Shown: positions 47,180 through 59,816 of the stretch, piece after piece
Layout of the letters: each line of letters starts with the position of its first letter
Position numbering within the stretch: the stretch's first letter is position 1
Assembly: GCA_023014365.1 (NCBI GenBank)
Contig: JAEBUN010000006.1
Span: forward strand, 1,178,001 to 1,242,000
Direction of reading: 5' to 3'
Length of the DNA: 64,000 nt
Source: Lepiota brunneoincarnata
Lineage: Eukaryota > Basidiomycota > Agaricomycetes > Agaricales > Agaricaceae
Made by a program: the position numbers and the translations under genes
The notes under the pieces: model-generated
The model's database searches: none
Told to the model about the DNA's origin: nothing
Seen by the model: only the letters and a program-made list of their open reading frames with translations

Positions 47180-50100
47180 GGGTCTTGCCCTTGAAGAATT
47201 ATCTGAGCAGTGGTGGTAGGAGTCCTACCCGTCCTTCCGACACCCATCGTTCACACGCTCATTTTTGAGCGGAGTTTCAATCACCTTGTACCACGACCCT
47301 GTTGCCTCCCCTTCGACACCAAGGACTCAATACCTTGAGGATTCTCCAGAACTCGCCTGATATTTAACCGCAATTTTTAGCGCATGAATATCCATGGTGA
47401 ATGGCCCGCACACAGCTCCTTACGATCCTGAAACTATAAATATTGATATCCGGCTATCTCTAGGTTTGGGCGCAAGATTTCTTATCTTCAGGTCGTTAAG
47501 CGATAAACCCAGCACACGTGCTTCTGGACACGTCGCCATCTGGCGTCACTTCTTCCCCAGAAAACATGTATCCATCCCAACTGTGGTGTGCCTCCTTCAA
47601 CAGCGATCGAACTTGCTCATTCCCCGATAACGGGATGCCGCCCTTCCGAGTTATGGACCAGTGAACACTGTACTAAACTGCTCCGGTCAACCGCCTGCTG
47701 CATGCCCCTGCACACAGGAAAACTATTGAACCGGTCTCACACGAACCCTGGTACTCTAAGGGTCATCTTCTCCCTTATTTGGTCCAGCTTTGGCCATCCG
47801 ATCATGTCATCCCGCAACGAACACTGCTCGAGAATGATAAAGGAGACGTGTGATGAGCGAACAGTCGTTCGCTCATTTCCCGTCCCCAAGTTAGTAAAAG
47901 TTCGACCGATCGTACGCCATTACTCGAATTTGACGGGTTCTCCGCGATGAACATTTTCGGAGTCTGGGGCGAAACGATGAGCCGCTCTAGAACCTGCCCA
48001 CAACAAGACCTGTGAATAATGTGGAGAAATACACCTACCAAATTCTTGGCGGGCCCAGAGAGAAACTTCTATGCAACTGTACACGGCACCCGTGTTTGGC
48101 TATATGTTGATGCGGACATTCTACTCTAGCCCCGTTGCCAGATACTGAAGAAAAATTTTGGCGGAGCTTTAGAATACCCGGAACAGTATTTCCTAACCCC
48201 GCTGGACCTGAAGGGACAAGGCCTCCCCTATATGATGAGGAAAAGCTCGACTCCAACCCAACTATGATGCTGTAGTATCGGGAAGCTCGAGGTTCTGCAA
48301 ATCTACCTGAGCAGAACCCGCACTTTTACAGCCCTGGAGTCTATGAACCTAGGACTTCCCACTACATGGTACATTTGCTTTTTCACGTCTGGAAACACGG
48401 AAACTACATAAGCTTCCGCCTTTATGCGACTCCATATTACCCGAACTACGTAGCTATTTGCCATTTTAAATACGTCTAGACTCGATCACAAGGCGCCAAG
48501 ACGGATCATCCCACACCATGATCAGCCTTGACCCATCCCTGTGACGAAACAGATCGAAACCTGTATCACCGCAGGGTTACCCGTTGGCCCTTCTCTGATA
48601 GTGTTACCCAAGGCTCTGGGTTTTCATCCTCAGCCCGAAACGATCAGCTAGCCCGTAAATCATCGGGACTAACCCAATTTTATTGCGATTCCTTCTAGTA
48701 AGTGAAAACAGAACCAAACGCCGACCTTTGATTCTCACAGGGCTGGCCTTCAAACTCAAGTTTCAATTGACCCACCGCACATACTACCCTGACTCTGACC
48801 TATGCCTCCTTTGAGAAGTACTAGGAAGTACTTCCTACAGCTAGAGTTCCTGTCTGCTGCCGCTGAGAAAACTGCAGATGTTGGATCTCAGTATCACTTT
48901 CAATCCGTCGCGCAAAGATAGCTTTGTGATGTTTGTTGGTCGCTGGGGGGGAATTAATAAATTAATATCAATTTCCTTCCAAGTGCACCTCCATCCACAT
49001 TATTGAAACCTTTGCTTCATTTGACCATTTCCCACATGTCTTCCCCACAGAGTCGGGGAATGACGCGCAACCACGCGGCGCTACAATATCTTATGTCGAT
49101 TGGTGTATTTTGGCGTCTCCATGATTGTATGGGAGCCGTGTTTCAAGATAATCATCATCAGGAATTCGACCCGATTCATGCGAATGCAACGGCCATCTCC
49201 TTTGGTAGTTCCGGTTGGGACGTGACATGTCGGCAAGTTGGGTGGTACCCTCCTCAAAAGGTACACTGGATGAAGTTTACACAAGGTGTCAAACACATAT
49301 TTAGTGTATGTACTCTAAGGTCGAAGGATGTCAAAGTCAAAATTCCATGAGGAGATAGGCCACTCGGTAACATGCGATGATGCTTGTCGAAAAGTAGATA
49401 ATTCGGTGACACAGAGGAACAGTAAGCCCGGTTAATTTGTGAAGTCGATATGTGCACAAGCACTTCCCAACACTTTTGAAGGCCCGGGGGAATTGCTCCC
49501 GGCCGTCACGAAGACACGAGCGTGGGTCCCTGATATACACTGGCACCTCTTCGGTGCAAATGACCCTCGGATGTACCATTAAGCTTCTGACTACCGAACA
49601 TAACAGTATGATTCACCCTCACGTCTTGGAGTCAACCAGGGTTTCGCGCGTTGGATTCTTGGCTTCACGTATCCCATCCCTGAATGCTTTGAATATCCAA
49701 TCGAACCCTTTATGCATAACACTTTCCAGGAGCGTGGCAACGTATCAAGAAAGAACATCTCGACTACATTGGATGGCTGACATGTTCGACACGGCATCAA
49801 TCACTTGTCTCATACCAGAAGTCAGGCGTCTGGAGTTCAACATTGTTGTGTGGGTTCCCACATTCATGTATTGGGGTTATCTGATCCTCCTGATTGGACC
49901 GTATCTCTAGACGCCGCCGGATACGCGTTAGTTTGAGCTACGAACCATGGCACACTATCTTGCGGCTGCAATATTACTCCTCCTTCCAACACTCACACTT
50001 CTGTCTGGAAGCGGGAAAATACTTCTGTTTCGGTTCCAAATGTCATAGTGTAACGATCCGAAAATAGACCTACAATGTTGCGGTTGATTGATGGAGAATC

Positions 50101-53036
50101 GCGGAAGGGGAAATTTACTGATCATCTTTTTTTTCCCGTCAGGTCAGTATTGACTTTAATCCGAGGAGCGGTGCTAGGAGACGTCATTTTGGATTTGGGT
50201 GCTTGTGTTCATCAGGGCAACGGATTGACGGAAGAAGGAAGGTAGGAGAGCCTCGAGGCGGCAACGGGCCCTTGGGCGGACTGATGTATCTTTGTTTTCC
50301 CCTAGGTGCGAGCCTATGATTGGTACTTCAAGGGGAAAGAGATGTTGTATCATCTGAGAGGTACTTAGCTGCTCCGTCTTTCCACTAGTGTTTGGCTCCG
50401 GGCGATGCATTTATACACACGAGTAAACTGTTAGGCAATCAGAAGGAGCACACATCAACATCACGTCTACACTCGAAACCCCCCCGACCCCTCTTTTTCA
50501 TTCCTCTCACACTCCGAAGTTCCCGGTGGCATGATTCTACTCATTCGCAGGTAGGTCGACTCCACTCTGGTACCGCCTCAAGCCCCCCAAGCAGGCTGTG
50601 GCACTCCGCTCTCATCACAGCATTGAGGCCTGCTGACATTGTGTCTGTGGATTGTTCCTTTTCAAGGGACTTGATACATATAAGCCATCAGTGGATCTTC
50701 TTTCCGTGAAGAGAGCGGAGATACTCACCGAAGTGTATCAAATTCCCCTGGCGGAAAGATGGTACCCTGAACTTCGAACCGGCTTCGACTCAATCTGTAC
50801 TCTTTAGGGTGTGAGTTCCCCATCCGTTACTTCTTAGGGGAAGGCACCCCGTGAAGCCCCCGTTGAGACCAGTACCTCCTCGATGTCGACGGGCCCGCTG
50901 AATATCTCCATCATTCTCATCGAGCGCAGAGAGACATAATATAAATAATATAGTATATATATCCGGCTGCGGGGAGGACCATCAGAACGAATATTTTAAA
51001 CCTTACTCGTATTCGGAATTATCGTGTTTGCCGAAATTTCAGTGAGGAGCTTTTTTGGAACTCCCAGCGAGTGTGCCAGCAATGATCTCCTCCGCCCACT
51101 TCATAGCCTTCAAAACATTGTACGGGTCCCTTCGAGTCAAAGGGGAGCAGGCGGGGTCCCTGCCGTAACATGGGATCCCATCTAAACGTGTCAGAGCTTA
51201 GTCGCTTTATCATCAGCATTCGTTGATGATATGAGCAAGTCGTTCCAGTGGAATATCAGGTTTTCGATGGCAAGCTGCGGATTATCATTTTAATCAGTAT
51301 CAAGAGATGAAGTCTTTAGTTGGACTATAGGATTTGAAGGCGGCCGGCGAGTATGTTTATGTACAAATTAGAATATATTTATGGTGCGTCGTATCGGAGG
51401 GATGCTCATCTTGGGTCGAGCCAAGTATGTGACCACTTAGGTCTAGAGTCATTCCGGTCCAGGAGTAATTTGTAGATGACCTTGATATCTGTTGTTGCGA
51501 GTAGCTCATCACCAAAGGATGAGTCAACTGGTTTCTGATAGCACCAGTGTCGTTGATAGTAAGAGGGTATAGCCTTCAGGCCTGACGGCAACCAGGTTTT
51601 TCCTTAGCGAGCTGTTGACGCGGTAGACGTCGACTTTCGTAACCCGGGGATTGATTTTTCGGGATGCTATATGATTATCCTGAATTATAGACTGGGTTCT
51701 GAAAAGAAAAAACAGGTTCGCTCTATGTGTTTCAGGCCTTGAAAGAATGTCACACTTATATTAGAATTTGTCACTGCTTGCTCGAGAACTAGTAGTATCC
51801 GATAGAAACCTGATCAATGAGGATTAGGACCGCAGTCGACTGCTACCATGAACAAGAGGCTTGGAACACTCAAAGAGGGTGAATGACTTGGGTCCCGGTC
51901 TCCCTTTGATCGGATATAAAGTTGATGCATCTATGAGTAGATGATGGGGGATAAGTGTTCTGATACCGCTCGATGGCTCCTAGTGGAATAACTGGATGGC
52001 GATAGGAATGTATAGGACGGTTGGGGTAGCTGTTTCAAGTGGTTGAGGAATCTGTGTTGGTCTGTGGGTGTCGGAACAGAGTTGAGTATCATCCGATCTT
52101 TTCCTTAGATGATGGTAAAGCTATGTCCTTCTCAATTGATCGTTAGAGGGGATGGAATGTAGATCACAGGGACAGGAGGAAATCCAGGTGGTCAGTCCCT
52201 TTCGGGGAGTATGCCCGAAACGGTGAATGTGGGACTGGCTATTCAAAAGGGAGTGAAGGGGTCTTACCGCCCTGGTTGTTCAACCGTCAAGTGGTTTAAT
52301 CCTTATTGTGCTACATACGGGATGCTTCTAGCGTTTTTGGTTTCGCGTTGTGGTTCCCAAATCGGGGAAGCTGGATTTCTGCAAGCCGCTCATTAGGCCT
52401 TCGATGTCAGATACATTGTTCATCTGGTCGGCACCAGATTGAGCGCGGCTGTTTGGTTTATTCTTAGAGCCCTTGGGTGAATTTGAGATAGTCATATATC
52501 GGTGTTCAACCCCGTTCTTCAGGGTAGGTGGGTAGGCTCAATGCTGATCGAGTTGAAAAAGGTGTGCGGAGACATGGCTGTTAGCGCCGCCCGAGTGAGA
52601 AAGATGATGCACAACCATGTAATTGTCTACCGTCAAGAGGGCCTGGGGCAAGGACCCGGGTCTTTGCTATATAGCGCGCAGGAACGAAGGCATAGAAACG
52701 AGCAATGAGGCTCAACAGCCAGGAGGGATTGCTCATAACCTAGGGACATGTACGGGTAGCTACTTGGCGAACGGCTGGGGGGACATGAGAAACGAAGCAG
52801 GGGGCAGGTGACGGGTGACGGTAACGGCGTGACGGTGGGTCGCGTGGAAGGGATCTCGATCTGAGATCGGGGGGTATTGCCGAAAGCGGCGGCGGAGTTG
52901 GAAAAGGTAGTAGTGGAGGAGAGGTTGTGTGGGTAGCAGTGCTCGTTTCGACCATCGCTGACCATCTTTATCGCCTCCCGACTTCGTCCCCCTCCGTCCT
53001 CCCACTCCCTTCATCTCCCTACCCTCAGCTGGCTCA
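47180..53036. other. 5.9-kb gene-poor stretch
   Basis: No frame in this stretch is long or well-composed enough to support a gene. The longest are a 115-codon (49003-49350, +) and a 152-codon frame (49452-49910, +) without recognisable motifs. There is no reverse transcriptase, transposase or terminal repeat that I can see. An AT-rich run lies at 50938-50960. The right end (52800-53030) must hold the CDC24 promoter and includes repeated gacgg/tgacgg units at 52807-52836. Decayed transposon sequence is possible. Confidence 0.4.
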
Positions 53037-56000
53037 ATGGCTTCTGTCGCAGGCCGCAAAAAGTCCATCATCTCCAGCGCCGGGCTCCAGATCGAGACTC
53101 CTGTAGCCAACAACACCCTCCTCAACAAAGCTGCTAACCAATCCACCTCTCTCTACCAACAATGCTCCTCCCTTCGTGCCCGCCTAATGCGCATTCGTGG
53201 CTTCAGTATATACTTCGCCCTCGCCACGCCCCCTGATTCACGCCAGTCAACCGACCCCGTAACTCAGCTTTGGGATCTCTTCTCCACCGGCGTTTCCCTC
53301 TGCTATATCTTCGACCAGCTCCCCAGTGATGCCGGTTTCCCAAAAATCAATCATTCCGAATATAATCCAGAAACATATGAGGCCAACCCCGATCGCGAGA
53401 AGAAACATGCCATTGCGCTGTTCGCTATGCAGGTCCGCTCGACCCAGGTTACCCAGAACATCCCCGAGTGTGAGCCCTTCACTGTGCGAGATGTTTGGGA
53501 CCGCGATTCTACCGATGGCCTCGTAAAGGTATGATCTCTGGAGTACACTCTTATTCCCTCCCGCGTTGCTAACACGCGGCTCTCCTAGGTTATTAATACC
53601 GTGACCGCCATTGTCAACCATCTTCCCTCGAACACATTTGACTCCCCTCCGCCTTCACCCCCTTCTCTGGCCTCAAATGATTCCTTTGACAACCTCTCAA
53701 CCGATGCTCTGCCTCAACCTGCCAACGCTCAGGAAATGGCGAGGAACAATACCATCCGCGAGATTGTTGAGACGGAACGCAAATATGTTCAGGATCTTGA
53801 AATTATGCAGGTGTGTTATCTTTTGTTAGTTTCGAACCTTTCTGCAAACCCTAACTTGTCACAGAAATATGCGAATGCGCTTTCCCAAGGCAACTTGATT
53901 GACCAGGATACCATTCATCTTCTCTTCCCGAATCTCAACAAGCTCCTCAATTTCCAGCGTAAATTCCTTATCCGCCTTGAGAGCATAGCAGAAGCTTCCT
54001 GGCAAGACCAGCGATGGGGGCACCCTTTTATCGAAAACGTGAGTTGAAATCAATCCCTTCCTTTCAATAAACCCTCTCTTAGTGCTCACTTGTCTTTGTT
54101 CTTTATCCCGACTACCCTTTCGTGGTGATCGGCGTTTACAGGAAGAAGACTTTGTTGTATACGAGCCCTACTGTGCGAACTACACGAACGCGTCGGAACT
54201 TATGCTTGTGCACGAGCAGAGTCTCATGGTAAGCATCCCTCTTAATCCCACTTTCCCGCTTGATCCAACACGGTTTGTCGTCCTGACAACCTGTTTCTGT
54301 TCTTCCGTCATGTTTGTTCAAATTCCCGGCTGTCTCCGATAATGACACAAACACCCCCAAATAGCCTCTGAACCACTTGATCAACGTAAAGGGCGAGCTG
54401 CCTGCCTTCCTTATCAAGCCAGTTCAACGAGTTTGCAAATATCCGCTTCTCCTTGATGTAAGTTCCACCTTAATGCTTTTCCGACCCATGCATTGATGTC
54501 GTTCCTTGTAGTCATTAATCAAAACACTGTCACCCGCAACATACCCACATTACGAAGAACTCAAGAGGGGCTCAGAGGCCGCCAAGCGCATAACGGACAA
54601 GATCAATGAAGCACAGCGTCGGGCCGAAAACGAACAAACTGTCAAGAGTCTCCATTCCCGCATCGATGACTGGAAGGGTCATCATCTTGAAAACTTCGGC
54701 GAACTTCTTCTCGATGACATTTTCGTTGTGACGAAGTCCGACATTGACCGAGAGTATCACGTCTTTTTGTTTGAGAAGATCATCTTGTGCTGCAAGGAGG
54801 CACCTCCCGGCCAGCCGGGCTCCGGCAAAAAGGTTGGTAAGAATAATTCTCTCCTGAAGAAGCAGGCAAGCACCCCAACGCCTCTCAATGCTACCGCTGC
54901 TGCCGCCCCGAACCAGCGGAAGAGCACGCCTCTTCTGCTGAAGGGACGTATTTTCTTGGGCAATGTCACCCAGGCTGTTCCGTCCCAGCCACGGATGTCG
55001 ACTGGTACGTTTGCATGTCAATCCACTCCATAAATTATTCTCAGTCTGTTTCGTCAGGCCCTGGTATGACTGCTCAACACTCGCTTGCTGTGTGGTGGAA
55101 GGGCGACGACGATCTTGAATATTTTACTCTCAAATGCCGCAACGAGGAACAGATGCGGAAGTGGGAGTCCCAAATTAACCGACTCATCAAGGAAGCCGCT
55201 CAGCGTCGTGGCTCGGACAACAGGAACCTGAGTCGTATTAACAGAGGGACTCCGCCAAATCCACCGCGAGTCACTTCTGGCTCTACCGTCTCTATTGGGA
55301 CGCCACCCAACTATTCGTACACCTCAGCAACTCACTACAGTTCTACTTCGACTGCTTACTTCTCGCAATCCTCGGGAAGCACTATGACAATACGCGCCCA
55401 GCCATACGCCAACAGTGGTTACGGTAGCCATGACTCCATCAACACCTATCCCAGTGGACCTTCTGGGTATCCATCCCATGATTCGGATGATTTCCTGGAC
55501 GATGATGATTTCGTGGAATATCCGCCCACCACCACCCCCAGCTATCCCTCGTCATCAGGTCGTGGTACCCCCCTTGGCTCAAGAAAAGCCAATGCACTCA
55601 GCATGCCTGCTGAACGGGACCCTGGTCCAGCTTATGATCAGCGATCGAGGGCCTACACGGAAGATGCCACTGGCGCTACAATGGCACAGTGGCGGAACCA
55701 ACATCCTCCTCCGCCCCCGCAACCTATTCCAGCAAACGGGCCACATATGGGCAGACCGATTGCACCTCGCTCTCAATCCAATATAAGTGCCCAGAGCCTT
55801 ACCTCCGACGCAAGCTTCGGGGATGTTGGACAGCCGCAAAGGCCACCTCTGCGCAGTCAATTTAGCTCGACGCGGCTCAGGACAGGATACGAAGGTGGGG
55901 AGTACAGGAATACACGTGCGCCGACCCCAACGCATGGTACTAGCGTTCAGCAGCAACCACAGCAACAATTCCTTTCGCAACCTCCACCAATCAGCCGGTC

Positions 56001-56529
56001 AAGAAGTGCAAGCCAACCCAGTGTATACGTCCCTCATAATAAGGCTGTTCCACCACCATTACCCACTTCTACTGCCAATACTTCGCATAACAATTGGAAC
56101 ATGCATGAACGCGGCCTGGTCGGAAACAAGCGGGGAAGTGGTTCCAGTCAGTCAACTGGCGACAGTTCGGAATATTCGCCAAATGGTTCATCACCTATCA
56201 CTCCGTTTGGATCGAGTGAGGGTTCGCTAGGAGGCGTCAATGGTCACCACATGAACGGTATTAAGGACCCTTTATCTGTGAAAGTCAAGGTTCACTTCCA
56301 TGAGGACATCTTCGTGATTCAAGTATCCAGAACAACGGAGTACGATGATCTTGTGGAGAGGGTAGGCCGAAAGATTCGATTGTGTGGACCGAGGAGGGAC
56401 GACGGGCCGCTGAGAGTGAAATACAGGGACGAGGACGGCGACATGGTGTCATTAGGATCAACAGAGGATGTGCAGATGGCATTTGAATCCTATAGACCCG
56501 GGGGACAGGTTACCCTGTTTGTCACATGA
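53037..56529 (+). CDS. CDC24: Rho guanine nucleotide exchange factor CDC24
   Basis: Activates Cdc42 for polarised growth. The start MASVAGRKKSIISSAG at 53037 is followed by the CDC24 calponin-like domain (PVTQLWDLFSTGVSLCYIFD, RDVWDRDSTDGLVKVINTV). The DH domain has TIREIVETERKYVQDLEIM, INLLFP-type helix DTIHLLFPNLNKLLNFQRKF, PFLIKPVQRVCKYPLLL-type block AFLIKPVQRVCKYPLLLDSL and EELKRGSEAAKRITDKIN. The PH domain has LLLDDIFVVTKSD, YHVFLFEKIILCCKE and LEYFTLKCRNEEQMRKWE. A long Ser/Pro/Gln-rich linker with PPPPPQPIP follows, and a C-terminal PB1 domain (VKVKVHFHEDIFVIQV, YRDEDGDMVSLGSTEDVQMA) that binds the Bem1 scaffold. About nine introns, roughly 990 residues, complete. Confidence 0.96.
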
Positions 56530-59500
56530 AGACTGGAGCCAGCTTTATTACGCTGAGAAGCTCTGGTTTTTGGTTTCTTCCTTGGGCCTCTGCGTTGTCA
56601 CTCTCCGTCGTTCTCCGTTAACATCGTCCAATCACATCCTCTCACCTCTGGGGCATGGCACTTTTCATATACTTGAATCGTTCACCTTTTGCATATTCCG
56701 GATAATCAACAATCAAACCATCTTCCCCGACATCACCAGCACTCCTATCATCGTCACCAATTACGAACCCTCTTCGCATTTCATCACTCTTGCACGACCT
56801 CAGAACCCGCACCCTTGCGATACACCATGTGACCCATCAGATCAGTTTGTTCATATGCATTTCAACGAATATCTCTGGTTCCAGAATAGCGGGTACCCTC
56901 CATCGACGTTTATATCATAAGTGAACACCGCCAGTTCACCCAATCCGCCATCTTACATCCATCACCCGTGTCTCATTGCACTATGCCCATCTACCTTCCG
57001 GACCACTTTTCGTATTTGTCAACCCCTTCAAAGCCCGGTTCTTTCTCTGACCCGCCAAACATCTCCACCTGTTACCTTATCTTAGCTGCCCCACCCATAG
57101 TCGCTCATTGTACCATTTCCCGCTAGTCCATCACCTACAGTCCTTGTGCTTAGCTCTTTGTTTCCTTCTCTCTGTTACCTTTGTGGCTTATGGAATTTTC
57201 TATTCTCTTATCTCTGTTCCTCGCACTTTCGACGTTTCGTTTCAGGCTGAACTACGAGCCCTTTGGGATTGTTCTTAATTCTGGTCCCCTTTGAAGGCTA
57301 GGACTAGGTATATTTGCCGGAGCAAATTGCAGCTTTTGTAAATGATACGTGTTAATATAGAGAAATGCTCAAATATTTCAAATCCCAGAATTGTCGAACA
57401 ATGAACTGACACAAGAGCGCGGGGGTCTCGCGTTTCACAAGATTCCCATGACGTCCCAGGTGTGCTTGGTTGTGGATCCCACGTCCAAACCAATAGAAGT
57501 TCCAAGTCAAACCCTTTTGTTGTAATACAATAGTAGTGTGCATGCATGAGAGGTGCGGACGAGGCTCTGTGCCCAGTCCTCGACAAACGGAGCATCTCTG
57601 AAGACCTAGAATATCCTAACGCAACAATTACTTTCGCCATTTAAGCCGGACCGAGGAGCTAATTGAGTTTATCCAGTTGGGACTGGAAGTTCGAGATGAT
57701 CTGTACCTTGTACTCTATACCGCAGTGAGTATCGACCGTTGCCACAACGATATATTTCGAGGGATCAGCTGTGGGGGGGACACCAGAGATCGCACTATGT
57801 CGAGAGCGTGACGAGCTAGTTCACGAACCGTTCTGATATGATCCAGGAGAATCGGGCAACCAGAAAAAAAAAGAACGAAAAAAAAAAAAAGACAAAGCGA
57901 TCACATGGGGATAACGTTTCGTTGATATGGCCGTGGCCCGTCTCCAGAGACGTCAACACCTTAAAAAGCTTACACTAGAGATCGTCTGGCCCCGTGTAAC
58001 TGAAAAAAATTTTCTACGGTCGAGGCACTGGAGGTGTTCTGGATAGCAGATGACATGTGATTTGAGGGCTGGAAATACCTGAAGCCGTTCTTAACAACAA
58101 AAAATAACAAAATTTCCAGGACCACCGATCATGTCCATCCTATACAGTCGTTAGGCGAGCGTAACTACTTGCCCCTGTCAATTCCCTCTCAAACACGTAC
58201 GGGGTACAACGGAATATGCTGGGAATATGATATATGTTCAAGGCCAAGTTCAGGCCCTGGCAAGGTCCAAGCGTCGTCCCAACCCTTTTTTGCCCACCAG
58301 ATCTCGTCATCAGTTACAAAAGCCGGGACGTTACAGCGGCGAATTCGTATGATACTGTCTCCATAGGGTCATATCAAACAGATACGTACAAGCTCACTTG
58401 GCGAATACTTGGAACGGGGTGGGGGATGCGTAGGCTTTGAAACAAGGGGGCCCCAAAAGACCGTTTTCGGTCCGAAATCAAATTGGAATCCATTATTCCG
58501 ACGATTAATAACTGTTTACTTTCACGGGAGTGTTCCATTGATTAGGGGTAGATGAGATGACCCTGAAGGCCTGGTGTTTTTTGAAACTCGATCTAAAACT
58601 AACGTGAGACAATCGTCGATAGAAAGCCAGTAATTGGAAAAGATAAAATACACCTTGGACTGCCTGGAATAAACACTGATTGAAAGAAGAAAAAAAACAT
58701 ATGATCGTCCATTCGCATGATCAGAATAACATACAATCTGAGCCTTATGTGCGCATCAAAAATGATGCTATAAACTTAACAATTGCCTCGAGGCTCGAGC
58801 ACGAAACAGTTGTCCACTGACGTGGGTGCTTCCGAAGCGTAAGATGGGCTTGAGCGGCGCATGGAATATTCCACAGCTTAAAATAATAATAAAAAAGAGT
58901 CTTCTGACGCCCAGCTCCAGCTGTTGTTGAACTGACGAGTATTCATAACTTCTGTTCGGTCAAACACCGAGTCTCTCTGTGCGTAATAGTGACACAGAAA
59001 ACAGTCACAGCCAATCAGTCTTGGGCGCTCAGACGCTGAGCATCTTCGTACATATCAGAAAACCGAATTGCCGCCCGTAGAACAAGCAAATCAGAATAGG
59101 CACATAGTCAATTTATACGTGCTGACAATGCCGTTATTTTTCAGGGGACACAGGTCCAAAAGCCTAGCAACCCACCGTGCTAAACCAAGTCCAACTCGGA
59201 TGCGATGTTCAAGGAAGCTGTACTCAAGCAGGCTTCTCGCGCTCAGGTACAGTCCGCAGGAAGATTTTCCCTGTCACCATATCGCCACGACCGCCGTCAA
59301 TCTTTCACCAATGGAAATTTTAATTTCTCGAAGAACGATAAATATAAGATACAGGCGTGTGACCGCAAGCCTAGAAGAAACTACTGATCTTTGGGCTGCG
59401 CACAGTGTTCTATGTTCCAAGTAGCACATCAAAAACAGAAGAAAAAAATGCTGTATCATGTCAAACAAAGACTGAAAGGTGGAATGAGAGAAACCAATGC

Positions 59501-59816
59501 CATGTATACGATCCTGGATTCTATACATGAAAGATTATCAATGCGTCAAACTGTCAAACTATGTTCATCAGGATCACGATGAATAAACATTGGTGAATTC
59601 CCTGCATTTTATATCGTCGTTCCTGTTCTCCTGCACAGCAACCCGCCATCTACAGTGCGCCGGGGGAAATATCCCCCAGTGTGTTCAAGCCGGTGACACT
59701 GGACATGCTGTATGCTGATTTGGGTCCATCGTCGGCTGCCGAATGAGGATCAAGAGTTTCCTATACATGACAGCGTAAGAAGAGGCGATGGTATAGGAGG
59801 TTACGAAAGGCATACA
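56530..59816. other. 3.3-kb stretch without a confident gene
   Basis: Pyrimidine-rich sequence directly after CDC24 (56530-57230) looks like its 3' UTR. The rest has short frames without motifs and several A-rich runs (57866-57892, 58688-58700). The right part is the 3' flank of the convergent GH63 gene. Confidence 0.4.

Noticed and set aside
49452..49910. 152-codon plus-strand frame in the gene-poor island
   Set aside because: No recognisable motif, no clear start or intron context; kept only as part of the island description.
50760..50800. tRNA-like T-arm sequence (GGTTCGAA on the minus strand)
   Set aside because: The flanking bases do not form the T, anticodon and acceptor stems of a tRNA.
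52633..52965. 110-codon minus-strand frame upstream of CDC24
   Set aside because: Overlaps the CDC24 promoter, is Ser/Pro/Arg-rich from the GC skew there and has no homologue that I recognise.
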